Shown here one piece after another: positions 55,757 to 63,648 of a stretch of 64,000 bases of DNA (position 1 is the stretch's first letter; each line of letters begins with the position of its first letter). The notes below the pieces were generated by a model. It worked only from the letters and a program-made list of their open reading frames with translations, had not been told where the DNA came from and made no database searches. The DNA comes from Rhodococcus pseudokoreensis (GTDB lineage Bacteria; Actinomycetota; Actinomycetes; Mycobacteriales; Mycobacteriaceae): assembly GCF_017068395.1 (NCBI RefSeq), contig NZ_CP070619.1, forward strand, positions 4,216,001 through 4,280,000. The letters run 5' to 3'. The position numbers were made by a program, and so were the translations under genes.

Positions 55757-57235
55757 TCAGAGCCCGGGAATCCGCGGCAATTCCGGCATCGGAAGTGGTG
55801 CGGGCGGCGGAATCGTCGGCATCTGGAACTGCGGCAGACCCGGGATCAGCGGAGCGGGTTCCGGCGTGGTCGGCGGAACCGACGTGTCGGTCGGCGCGAC
55901 GCTCTGCGTTTCGGGGACGACCGGCACCTGCGTCGGACTCTGTGCCCGTGTCTGCGGCTGGTACGTGCTGCGCACCTCGGTCTGCGGCGGGATCACCGGC
56001 TGCTCGTCGACGTCCGACGGAGCCGCCTCCACGGGCGGGGGCACTTCCGCGGTCGTGGTGGGCTGCGACGGCGCTGCCTCTTGCGCGGCGGGCGCTTCCG
56101 TCGTCGCCTGCGTGGCGGCCGGCTGCGCCTCCTCCTCCGAACCCTGCAGAAGGTCGGTGCCGAAGCCGAGTCCGAGACCGACCGCGGCGACCACGGCCAC
56201 GACACCGCCCGCGAGGACGAGGCCCCGACGCTTCCGGGCCGGTGCGATCACCTCGTCCGAGTAGGAGTCCGAGTCCGACGAGTGCCACAAGGCCTGCGTC
56301 TCGGGCGCCAGCTCAGGTTCCGGTTCCAGCCCCGGTGCGTGCTGGAGCTCCGGCTGGGGCAGGGGTGCCACGAACTCGTCGAATGTCGGTAGCGCCAGCA
56401 GGGCCGCACCCTCCGCCGCCACCAATTCGGGCTGCGCGGGGACGATCACGGGAAGGTCGAGCCAGGACTCGATCACCGACGCGACCATGGGAATGTGCGC
56501 GCCGCCGCCGATCAGCACCGCGGCGTCGGGGGCGCGTCCCGAGCGGCGGATGACCTCGCGGGTGAGGCGCGCCGACGTCTCGACGGGACCCACGATGAGC
56601 GAATCGAAGGTGTCCTGCGACAGGAGCAGCAGACCGCCCTCGCCCGGCATGCACACCGCTCCGTTACTGGACAGCTGCTCTTTCGCGTCGCGGCACCGCG
56701 CGGCGAGCGCGAAGGCGGCCGCAGCGTCGGCGGGGTGCGCGAAGCGGTTCAGTTCGAGTTGGTTGTCGCAGATCAGCCGGTCGACGAGGTCGCCGCTGAT
56801 CTGATCCGAGCGGGCACGGCTCAGCACCATGCCGGAGTCGCGGTCGAGGACGGTGACCGTGAGACCCGAACTGCCGAGGTCGTAGAACACGAGCGTCGAG
56901 TGGTCGCCGAGTTCCCCGGACATCTCCAGCATCTGCAGCGCGGCGGTGACTTCGGGGACCAGTTGGAAGTTGGCGATCTGCAGCCGCGCCATCGCGGCCT
57001 GCATGGCACCGGCCTGCGCGTCGTCCTGGTACGCGACGCCGATGGCCTCCACCTCGTCGGTCTCGTCCCGTTCGGCGAGCACCGTCCCGATGGATTCGGC
57101 GGCCAGTTCCGCCGGCAATTCGAGTGTTGCGGACACCGACCGTGATTGGAAGGTCGGGGTTTCGAGGCTCACGGCGTCGTGGCACGCGAAGCGCACCGCG
57201 CTGGCGCCGACGGATACACCGAGAACTGAAGTCAT
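55757..57235 (-). CDS. Hsp70/actin-fold membrane protein with proline-rich tail, copy 1
   Basis: A 492-residue paralog of the adjacent protein. The ATPase-like domain (1-280) has phosphate-2 motif FYDLGSSGLTVT (117-128), adenosine motif VLIGGGAHIPMVASVIESWL and the same Asp-less LGVSVGASAVR start. An insertion of about 50 acidic residues precedes the membrane helix (about 338-358). The tail of about 130 residues is rich in Pro/Thr/Glu and ends LPRIPGL. Similarity of both domains and tails points to a gene duplication. A role in envelope sensing or assembly is inferred only from topology. Confidence 0.88.
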   Translation of the reverse strand: MTSVLGVSVGASAVRFACHDAVSLETPTFQSRSVSATLELPAELAAESIGTVLAERDETDEVEAIGVAYQDDAQAGAMQAAMARLQIANFQLVPEVTAALQMLEMSGELGDHSTLVFYDLGSSGLTVTVLDRDSGMVLSRARSDQISGDLVDRLICDNQLELNRFAHPADAAAAFALAARCRDAKEQLSSNGAVCMPGEGGLLLLSQDTFDSLIVGPVETSARLTREVIRRSGRAPDAAVLIGGGAHIPMVASVIESWLDLPVIVPAQPELVAAEGAALLALPTFDEFVAPLPQPELQHAPGLEPEPELAPETQALWHSSDSDSYSDEVIAPARKRRGLVLAGGVVAVVAAVGLGLGFGTDLLQGSEEEAQPAATQATTEAPAAQEAAPSQPTTTAEVPPPVEAAPSDVDEQPVIPPQTEVRSTYQPQTRAQSPTQVPVVPETQSVAPTDTSVPPTTPEPAPLIPGLPQFQMPTIPPPAPLPMPELPRIPGL

Positions 57236-57241
57236 GCCGCC

Positions 57242-57254
57242 GACTATAACGGTT
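57242..57254 (-). promoter_or_regulatory. Conserved promoter block AACCGTTATAGTC, copy 1
   Basis: The same 13-mer as at 55691-55703, seven bases before the start codon on the minus strand, indicating a duplicated promoter that drives both paralogs. Confidence 0.5.
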
Positions 57255-57466
57255 CGATTACGGGTCTCGCGCATGAAGGAGACCGGACGCCACGTCAGAC
57301 GGGTTTTCGACGTACTCCTGTGACGCACATCGTATTAACGGCGAGCCGTCGACGTCGAAACCTGCGGAAATGCGGCACAAGAAACTTGGCGAACGCAACA
57401 CGCCGTGGCCTGTCTGGCACGTGGACGAATACCGCGTTTCCGTACACCCGAGGGGATCCGGCCGCG

Positions 57467-58168
57467 TCAGTCGGTTCCGGCGGCGCGTGTGCCGTCGACG
57501 TGGGTGCCGAACCACTGCAGCGTTCGCGCCCATCCGTCCCGGGCGGCCGCCTCGTTGTACACGGCGGGCCGGTCGTCGCAGTGGAAGCCGTGCTCGGCCT
57601 CGGGGTAGCGGACGATCTCGGTGTCCACCGAAGCGTGTGCGAGCGTGGTGCGCAGTTCCTCGACCTCCTCGGCCGGGATCCCCGTGTCGCGGTCACCGAA
57701 CAGGCCCAGCCACGGCGTCCGGAGACGGCCGGCGGCGTCGAGTTGCGTCGGATACCCGAACCGCGCCTTCGCGATGCCGCCGCCGTAGAAACTCGCCGCC
57801 GCGCCCAGGTCGAGGCGGGTCGCCGTGTGGAACGCGACGGTCCCGCCCATGCAGAATCCGACGATCGCCGTGTTCCGGGGTTCGATCGAGGCCGCCGACA
57901 GAGCCGCAACGGCCCCGTCGACGTCCTCGTCGATGTGCTCCGCCGTGAGCTCACCGATCAGCGACATCGCCGACTTCATGTCGTCGTAGGCCAGCACCGG
58001 ATCCCCGTTCCGGTGGAACAGGTGCGGGGCGACGGCGTGATACCCGGCCGAGGCGAAACGACGGCAGACGTCGACGATGTGGTCGGTGACGCCGAACGCC
58101 TCCTGGATGACGACGACGCCGCCGCGGGCCGGACCTTCGGGGGCGATGACGGTGAGTGGTGTGGTCAC
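57467..58168 (-). CDS. Dienelactone hydrolase family protein
   Basis: A 233-residue alpha/beta hydrolase with a cysteine nucleophile: GFCMGG, Cys106. Glu23 (IQEAFG), Asp159 or Asp161 (LFGDRDTG) and His193 (AEHGFH) complete the dienelactone-hydrolase active site pattern. The family hydrolyses dienelactones and other esters in aromatic catabolism. It is the third gene of a minus-strand group with the monooxygenase-fold and GGCT-like genes; none of the other aromatic-degradation genes is close, so the substrate may be a different lactone or ester. Confidence 0.93.
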   Translation of the reverse strand: MTTPLTVIAPEGPARGGVVVIQEAFGVTDHIVDVCRRFASAGYHAVAPHLFHRNGDPVLAYDDMKSAMSLIGELTAEHIDEDVDGAVAALSAASIEPRNTAIVGFCMGGTVAFHTATRLDLGAAASFYGGGIAKARFGYPTQLDAAGRLRTPWLGLFGDRDTGIPAEEVEELRTTLAHASVDTEIVRYPEAEHGFHCDDRPAVYNEAAARDGWARTLQWFGTHVDGTRAAGTD

Positions 58169-58179
58169 GAACTACGACT

Positions 58180-58473
58180 CTAGGAAACCGGCTTCAGCGG
58201 GTGGATCCCCGGTGCCCCGGCGAGGTGCTCACCGAACTTCCCGAGCGCGGCCTGGAAGTGCGGCGACTGCATGTGCGCGTCGAGCGCCTCCTGGCCGGTC
58301 CACACCTCCACGGTGACGAAGGTTCCCGCGACCGCGGCTGATTCGAAGACCTCGTACGAGATGCAGCCCTCTTCCTTGCGGCTCTCCGCGGCCAGCGCGG
58401 ACAGTCCGCCACCGACAATGTCCTCGGAGCCGGGCTTGGCAGGAATGGTCGCTACGACATGCAGATCGGACAT
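58180..58473 (-). CDS. Antibiotic biosynthesis monooxygenase (ABM) domain protein
   Basis: A 97-residue ferredoxin-like fold protein: LHVVATIPAKPGSEDIVGGG, EGCISYEVFESAAVAGTFVT, EVWTGQEALDAHMQSPHFQA, the ABM pattern. It may act as a cofactor-free monooxygenase on quinone-like substrates or as a stress protein. The ATG at 58473 has GGGAG upstream. It lies 11 bases upstream of the dienelactone hydrolase gene. Confidence 0.88.
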   Translation of the reverse strand: MSDLHVVATIPAKPGSEDIVGGGLSALAAESRKEEGCISYEVFESAAVAGTFVTVEVWTGQEALDAHMQSPHFQAALGKFGEHLAGAPGIHPLKPVS

Positions 58474-58534
58474 CGACTCCCTTTCGTGAACGCCACCTCG
58501 TGTGGCCCGTCTCACGTAAGCACAGTTGGGTCGG

Positions 58535-59032
58535 CTAGGAAACCCGAAGTCGCGTCAAATAATCGGCGACCTTCGGTTCGTCCCAGCCGTGCGCCTCGCG
58601 GAGGCCGTCCGCAATGGTCGCGAGATAGGCGGGCGCCGGCGCGTTCCTGGCGACGACGTCGCCGCGGGCCCGGGTGGTGAACGTGCACATGGGGACGCCG
58701 TTGCGGGATCCGAGTGTGACCAGGCGGTCGTAGCACGCGGGTTCCTGCGCGTGAATGTCCTCGAACTGTTCGCGCGTCACCAAAAATGCGCGGGCCGCGA
58801 CGGTGCCGGGCGCGTCGGGGTCGTAGAACGCGCGGCCGCCGCCCCAGATCCGCGACTCTCCCGCGAAGAACACCGTGCCGGGTAGCACCACCGGCATCGA
58901 CGCGCGTGGAGCGCGCGCATCTCGGGCGCCCGCGTGCACGAGGTTGCCCCCGGCCGGGCGACCACCACTCAGGTAGCAGGTCAGACGCGTCGCAGCCATG
59001 TTCGATCCATAGCTGACGTACCAGATCAGCAC
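58535..59032 (-). CDS. Gamma-glutamylcyclotransferase-like protein
   Basis: A 165-residue protein with the GGCT/BtrG-like pattern: WYVSYGSNMAATRLTCYLSG at the N-terminus, the glycine- and tyrosine-rich GGGRAFYDPDAPG, and a conserved Glu in the later EQFEDIHAQEP. Members cleave gamma-glutamyl or related amines through a conserved Glu. The GTG at 59032 is used. It heads the three-gene minus-strand group and is divergent from the SDR at 59064 (31-base gap). Actual substrate unknown. Confidence 0.8.
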   Translation of the reverse strand: MLIWYVSYGSNMAATRLTCYLSGGRPAGGNLVHAGARDARAPRASMPVVLPGTVFFAGESRIWGGGRAFYDPDAPGTVAARAFLVTREQFEDIHAQEPACYDRLVTLGSRNGVPMCTFTTRARGDVVARNAPAPAYLATIADGLREAHGWDEPKVADYLTRLRVS

Positions 59033-59063
59033 ACAAACGACCGTACTCGGACAAGATGGTCAC

Positions 59064-59972
59064 ATGAGTCTTCTCGGCGAAGTCAGGGGCTGGCGCAGCG
59101 GTGCACGGAAGCATCACCGGCTGCGGGATCTCGACGGCACTCTCGTCGTCGTCACCGGCGGCGGCAGCGGGATCGGGCGCGAGACCGCGCTGGCGTTCGC
59201 GTCCGAGGGTGCCGTGGTGGTGGTCGCCGATCGCGATCTCGAATCCGCGCAGCAGACCTCCGATCTCATCAACTCCGCCCAGATGAAGGGCGGCGGCGCC
59301 GTCGCCATCTTCGGTGGCGGCTCCCACGCCTATCAGGTGGACGTCGCGGTGGAGGACGAGGTGCGGCGCTTCGCGGACAAGGTGCAGGCCGAGCACGGAA
59401 CCCCCGACGTCGTGATCAACAACGCCGGAATCGGATATTCGGGCACGTTCACGCAGACCCCGCAGAAGGACTTCGAGCGGGTGATGGACGTGAATTTCTG
59501 GGGAGTCGTCTACGGTTCCCGCGCGTTCGCCGAGCAGATGATCGAACGCGGCACCGGCGGGCACATCGTGAACCTGTCGTCCGCCGCGGCGTTCACGCCG
59601 CAGAAGCGACTCACCGCGTACGCGACGAGCAAGGCCGCGGTGTTCATGTTGTCGGACTGTCTCCGAGCGGAATTGGTGAATCACGGCATCGGCGTCAGCG
59701 CTATCTGCCCCGGACTCGTCCACACCAACATCATCCAGGCCACCGACTTCGCCGGCGCCACCCCCGAGGAGCAGGCGAAGATGCGGGACCGGACCGACAA
59801 GCTCTACCGCAAACGCGGTTTCACCCCGGACCGGGTGGCGACCCAGATCGTGAAGGCCGTCAAGTCCAACAAGGCCGTCGTACCCGTCACGCCCGAAGCC
59901 AAGTTCGGGCGCGCGATGAGCCGCCTCACCCCGGGCAGCATGCGGCTCGGCGCCCGCCTCGACCTCGGCTGA
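59064..59972 (+). CDS. SDR family oxidoreductase
   Basis: A 302-residue classical short-chain dehydrogenase. The cofactor motif TGGGSGIG is at 31-38, NNAG and the catalytic YATSK follow, and an extra N-terminal segment of about 25 residues precedes the fold. The C-terminal part (FTPDRVATQIVKAVKSNKAV) resembles the SDR half of mycobacterial EphD-type proteins, here as a stand-alone enzyme. It is convergent with the next SDR gene (9 bases). Substrate unknown. Confidence 0.9.
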   Translation: MSLLGEVRGWRSGARKHHRLRDLDGTLVVVTGGGSGIGRETALAFASEGAVVVVADRDLESAQQTSDLINSAQMKGGGAVAIFGGGSHAYQVDVAVEDEVRRFADKVQAEHGTPDVVINNAGIGYSGTFTQTPQKDFERVMDVNFWGVVYGSRAFAEQMIERGTGGHIVNLSSAAAFTPQKRLTAYATSKAAVFMLSDCLRAELVNHGIGVSAICPGLVHTNIIQATDFAGATPEEQAKMRDRTDKLYRKRGFTPDRVATQIVKAVKSNKAVVPVTPEAKFGRAMSRLTPGSMRLGARLDLG

Positions 59973-59981
59973 CCCGAGAGG

Positions 59982-60821
59982 TCAGGCCGTGGGCGCCTGC
60001 ACCCGGCCGGTGTAGGCGTCCATGCTGCGGTAGACACCGAGCCGGTCGGCCAGACGGTCCCAGACACGCACCGGCAGGACGGCTTTCGCGACCCTCGACA
60101 GGTACAGCGACCGCGGCAGCATCAGCAGCGGTTTGCCCTGCTGCATCGCCCGCCACGACCGGGCGGTGACGTCTTCCGGACTGAGGATCGGGGCGAACAG
60201 CGGGTTCTTCACGCCGTCGAACATGCCGGTGGAGATGTAGCTCGGGCACACCGTGGTGACCTTGACGTGCCCGTGGCCGGCCTGGACCAGTTCGAGTCGC
60301 AGCGAATCACTCCACCCCAGGACGGCCCACTTCGACGCCGCGTACACGGCCATTCTCGGCGTCGCCACGGTCCCAGCCGCCGAGGCGATGTTCACGATGC
60401 GGCACTCCCGGAGTGGGTCCTCGATCATGGCGGGCAGGAACTCGTTGGCGACGTACATCGGCGCGAGCGTGTTGACGTCCATCACGAATTTCGTGTCGGA
60501 CTCGTGGTCGTGATCCCAGAAGTACTTGCCGCGCACCACACCGGCGTTGTTGACGAGCACGTCGGGACGGCCGAACGCACGCCGCACCTCGGCGGCCGCC
60601 GTGCGGACGGATTCGAGGTCGGCGACGTCGACGACCTGCGCGCGGACGGTGCACCCGGATTCGCGCAATTCCTGTGCGGTGCGCTCGAGCGCGGCGGCGT
60701 CGATGTCCCACAACACGACCGCGGCGGCGTGGTCGGCGGCCGCGAGCCGGGCGAAAAGCCGTCCCATTCCCATTGCCGCCCCGGTGATCAGGACCGTCCT
60801 GCCCGATGCCGAGAATCCCAC
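59982..60821 (-). CDS. SDR family oxidoreductase
   Basis: A 279-residue short-chain dehydrogenase with cofactor motif TGAAMGMG (13-20), NNAG and the catalytic YAASK. A membrane-proximal C-terminal segment (PLLMLPRSLYLSRVAKAVLP) suggests loose membrane association, as in sterol- or lipid-active SDRs. The GTG at 60821 has GGAG eight bases upstream. Only one base separates it from the stop of the upstream SRPBCC gene, so the two are translationally coupled and may act on the same lipid. Confidence 0.9.
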   Translation of the reverse strand: MGFSASGRTVLITGAAMGMGRLFARLAAADHAAAVVLWDIDAAALERTAQELRESGCTVRAQVVDVADLESVRTAAAEVRRAFGRPDVLVNNAGVVRGKYFWDHDHESDTKFVMDVNTLAPMYVANEFLPAMIEDPLRECRIVNIASAAGTVATPRMAVYAASKWAVLGWSDSLRLELVQAGHGHVKVTTVCPSYISTGMFDGVKNPLFAPILSPEDVTARSWRAMQQGKPLLMLPRSLYLSRVAKAVLPVRVWDRLADRLGVYRSMDAYTGRVQAPTA

Positions 60822-60822
60822 G

Positions 60823-61329
60823 TCATGCTCTCCTTCGGTCGAGTCCGGCCGGGTCGGCGGGCTCGTAGTAGAGGGTTTCGATCCGGTCCTTCAACGCGAC
60901 CTGCGCGCGTCGCAGCGCCTGCCACACCACCGGTGCGGCGACCCCGCCGAGCAGTTGTCCGGCCGGCCTGCCGGGTGAGTGGTAGCGGAAGTCGACGGTG
61001 AGTTCCGTTTCGTCCGCGTTGAGGGCGGCGAAGGTCCAGACCGACCCGTGCACGCCGTGATCGGCCTCGACGACGAGACGGCGACCCGGATCCGACGCGG
61101 TGATCCGGCCGCGGCACGGCAGCGTCACCGGGCCGAGCACGGTCTCCGCGTCGGCGAGGTACTCGAACGCCATCGGCGGCGGGACGACGATCACCGTGGT
61201 GCTGCGCAACCCGATCATCGAACGCCCGGGCCTGCGGGGGCCGGACAGGCAGAGCTGAATGGACAAGGCGGTGTTCCCAACGTGTCGGCGTCCGAGCTGC
61301 AGAGTGTGTGGTACATCGATGTACCGCAT
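60823..61329 (-). CDS. SRPBCC (START-like) lipid/ligand-binding protein
   Basis: A 168-residue protein with the START/Bet v1-like pattern: strands STTVIVVPPPMAFEYLADAE, LPCRGRITASDPGRRLVVEA and a long C-terminal helix APVVWQALRRAQVALKDRIE. These proteins bind hydrophobic ligands such as polyketides or lipids. The ATG at 61329 is chosen; the longer open frame adds an arginine-rich unconserved extension. It is coupled to the SDR downstream and divergent from a TetR regulator at 61383, with a dyad over its start. Confidence 0.85.
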   Translation of the reverse strand: MRYIDVPHTLQLGRRHVGNTALSIQLCLSGPRRPGRSMIGLRSTTVIVVPPPMAFEYLADAETVLGPVTLPCRGRITASDPGRRLVVEADHGVHGSVWTFAALNADETELTVDFRYHSPGRPAGQLLGGVAAPVVWQALRRAQVALKDRIETLYYEPADPAGLDRRRA

Positions 61330-61347
61330 ACTGGTGACGCTATACGG
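61324..61347. promoter_or_regulatory. Imperfect dyad, candidate TetR operator
   Basis: CCGCATA (61324-61330) and TATACGG (61341-61347) form an inverted repeat with one mismatch over the SRPBCC start and in the 53-base divergent gap to the TetR gene, a typical operator position. Confidence 0.35.
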
Positions 61348-61382
61348 AAACACCGCGGCAGGGAAGACTACGATTCGATTCG

Positions 61383-62048
61383 ATGACGAACCCCCAGCAA
61401 GACGCCGGTGACGGGCGCGCTGCCCGTTGGCGCGGCCAACGCGAGAAGCGGCGCTCGGAGTTCGTCGAACGGGCACTCGTCGCCATCGCCGAAGAAGGTC
61501 CCGACGTGTCGGTCGCGACGATGGCCGTCTACGCCGAGGTCGCGCGCACCCGCATCTACCGGCACTTCGAGGACAGCACCGACCTCCGGAACGCCGTCGC
61601 CCGGCGGGTCGCCGCGATGATGCTCCTCGAATACGCGCCCGTGATCACCACCGACGGCGCGCCGCGCGCGATCCTCACCCGCGCCGCCCGCACCCACCTC
61701 GACTGGGTCACCGAACACGCCAACCTGTACCGCTACCTGATGTCGTTCTCCCCCGCCGCCGAAGAGGTGCGGCGGGCTATCACCACCGCCGTCGCCGACA
61801 TGCTCCGCCCGTACCTGGATGCGCTCGGCACTCCGGCCGCCGCGACACCTCTGGCCAACGCACTGATCGGGATGGTCGAGTCGGTGGCGCTGGACTGGAT
61901 CGAACGACCGGGCGGCACCGACGTCGGCGCGCTGACCGAGCAACTGGCCGCGTGGGCGTGGGCGCTGGTCGACACCACGATGCGCGGCCGCGGCGTGGTC
62001 CTCGACCCGGACCTTCCCCTACCGGCCCCCGGCGACCTCCGCACGTGA
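61383..62048 (+). CDS. TetR family transcriptional regulator
   Basis: A 221-residue regulator. The HTH is visible in ERALVAIAEEGPDVSVATMA with the recognition segment VYAEVARTRIYRHFEDSTDL; the rest is helical ligand-binding domain. It is divergent from the SRPBCC-SDR pair and probably represses it, with the dyad at 61324-61347 as site. The gene ends in a hairpin shared with the convergent thioesterase gene. Confidence 0.92.
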   Translation: MTNPQQDAGDGRAARWRGQREKRRSEFVERALVAIAEEGPDVSVATMAVYAEVARTRIYRHFEDSTDLRNAVARRVAAMMLLEYAPVITTDGAPRAILTRAARTHLDWVTEHANLYRYLMSFSPAAEEVRRAITTAVADMLRPYLDALGTPAAATPLANALIGMVESVALDWIERPGGTDVGALTEQLAAWAWALVDTTMRGRGVVLDPDLPLPAPGDLRT

Positions 62049-62086
62049 GTGGGAAAGCGTCCCGGAACACACTTTGCCGCTCACGT
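62043..62086. terminator. Bidirectional hairpin between TetR and thioesterase genes
   Basis: Arms 62043-62060 (ACGTGAGTGGGAAAGCGT) and 62069-62086 pair with about three mismatches around an 8-base loop. The repeat overlaps both convergent stop codons. Confidence 0.6.
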
Positions 62087-62530
62087 ACGGGACCAGCGGG
62101 CCAGGTACTCGCGCTCGGTGGCGGTGATGCGGCGTAGCCGCTGGGCGTCGACATCCGCGACGGCCATCTGCGTGGTCGCGGTGACGGCCGGCGGGTCGGT
62201 GATCGGGGTACGCGCGCCGCGGACCTCGTAGCCGATGGTGAAGTCGACGGCCCGGTGCTTCGCGATCCACATCGTGACCCGGAGCGGGCTGTCGGAATGC
62301 CGCAACTGTCCCCGGTACCGCACGTGGATGTCGGCGATGAACGCGCTCGTGATGAGCGACGAGTTCTCGCTGCCCTCGCTGAGCAGCCAGTCGATCCGGG
62401 CCTCTTCGAGCAACGTCACCATCCGTGCATGGTTGATGTGCTGAAAGGCGTCCATGTCGGACCACCGGACGGTCACGAAGGCGTCGTAGCCGACGACGGC
62501 GGCAGGGGAGTCGGTCACGATGGACATCAT
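62081..62530 (-). CDS. Acyl-CoA thioesterase, hot-dog (4HBT) family
   Basis: A 149-residue hot-dog thioesterase: VRWSDMDAFQHINHARMVTL carries the catalytic Asp and the family pattern, followed by EEARIDWLL. It hydrolyses acyl-CoA to free acid and CoA. The start is uncertain by a few codons (62530, 62527 or GTG 62518). Convergent with the TetR gene and 22 bases downstream of the cutinase-like gene stop on the same strand. Likely part of fatty acid turnover. Confidence 0.9.
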   Translation of the reverse strand: MMSIVTDSPAAVVGYDAFVTVRWSDMDAFQHINHARMVTLLEEARIDWLLSEGSENSSLITSAFIADIHVRYRGQLRHSDSPLRVTMWIAKHRAVDFTIGYEVRGARTPITDPPAVTATTQMAVADVDAQRLRRITATEREYLARWSRT

Positions 62531-62552
62531 CCCCTGCCGCCGTCGGCGGAAC

Positions 62553-63473
62553 TCACGCGATGTCGCGCAACCAGTTCTTCAGCCACGTGGTGGCCGGCGT
62601 ACCCGAACCGTCGACCGCGTAGCTGGTGTAGTCCTGGTGGGCCTGCGACTTGTAGAACTGCTCCAGTTCGTCGATCCGCTTCTCGTTGTGCTGCTCGTCC
62701 AGCTGAGCCATCAGCGCGGGCACACCGCCGACCGCGAGGATGTCGTTCCAGATCGCCAGCGCTTCCTGCTGGTAGCGGCCGAACAGGTTCGGCGTCGGAT
62801 CCGACGTCTGCGCGAGGAACCCGGCGAGCCGCGTCACGAAGTCTTCCTTCGGCGTGGAGCAGTACAGGTCGCCGTACGCGCAGAAGGTGCGCGTGTTCTG
62901 GCTGACCCAGCCGAAGCCGCCGATGCGGGGACCACCGGCACCGCTGCCTGCGACGGCGGGGCCGACGAGGGCGTCGGTCGGCGACCGCCGCGGATCGGAG
63001 ACGAGTCCGACGGCCGCGATCTTGTCGGCTGGGACGACACCGAGGCCGGTGCCGATCTCCGAGGCGAGATCACCCGCGGCGTCGGCGCCCTGGCTGTAGC
63101 CGATGATCGACAGCTTGGTGTCGGGGCACTGCTGCGCCATCGACGACAGCATGCCCTTGGCGTTGGTGACCGCCTGCGCCTTCGAGCGCCCGTACACCTC
63201 GGACTCCCACGGGAAGGCCGTTGCAGCGTACGTGACGTAGTCGGTGCGGATCGACGACGGCAGACCGTTCGTCACCGCGGACAGCAGACCCGGCGTGGGC
63301 CGGACGTTGTCCTTGGTGGACGTTTCCCACGTCCCCGGAATCGCGACCACGTACAGGCTCGGGCAGGGGTCCGCATTCGCTACTGCGCTCGTACCCACCA
63401 CCCCCGACGCCACCGGGATGGCCGCGGCAGCGGCCACTGCGGTCAAGAATGCGATAACCCGTCTCATTGCCAT
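62553..63473 (-). CDS. Secreted cutinase-like hydrolase
   Basis: A 306-residue secreted protein. The signal peptide spans about residues 1-34 (VIAFLTAVAAAAAIPVASGV, ANA site), then a cutinase-like alpha/beta hydrolase with GYSQGA and Ser127, and a disulfide-type FCAYGDLYC segment as in actinobacterial cutinases. The usual catalytic His before the C-terminus is not clear, and a C-terminal extension of about 90 residues is present. It may hydrolyse cutin-like polyesters or cell-wall lipids. ATG 63473 is chosen; the longer frame is arginine-rich. Confidence 0.85.
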   Translation of the reverse strand: MAMRRVIAFLTAVAAAAAIPVASGVVGTSAVANADPCPSLYVVAIPGTWETSTKDNVRPTPGLLSAVTNGLPSSIRTDYVTYAATAFPWESEVYGRSKAQAVTNAKGMLSSMAQQCPDTKLSIIGYSQGADAAGDLASEIGTGLGVVPADKIAAVGLVSDPRRSPTDALVGPAVAGSGAGGPRIGGFGWVSQNTRTFCAYGDLYCSTPKEDFVTRLAGFLAQTSDPTPNLFGRYQQEALAIWNDILAVGGVPALMAQLDEQHNEKRIDELEQFYKSQAHQDYTSYAVDGSGTPATTWLKNWLRDIA

Positions 63474-63598
63474 GGCATCAACCTGTTCTCCCCTTCGCCG
63501 TCCAGCAGACGGGATGCTGCCAGGACGACGTGACCTAAAGATGCACGATCGGTAAATGAACGTTACCGACCGAACGTGACCTCCGCACGATAAACCGA

Positions 63599-63626
63599 CA
63601 CCCCGGTAGGAAAACCTACCGGGGTG
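63599..63626 (-). terminator. Terminator after gltD
   Basis: A perfect 12-bp inverted repeat CACCCCGGTAGG (63599-63610) with AAAA loop and its complement at 63615-63626, 22 bases after the gltD stop on the minus strand. Confidence 0.7.
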
Positions 63627-63648
63627 CGGATTGAACTGGCGGTTACAG

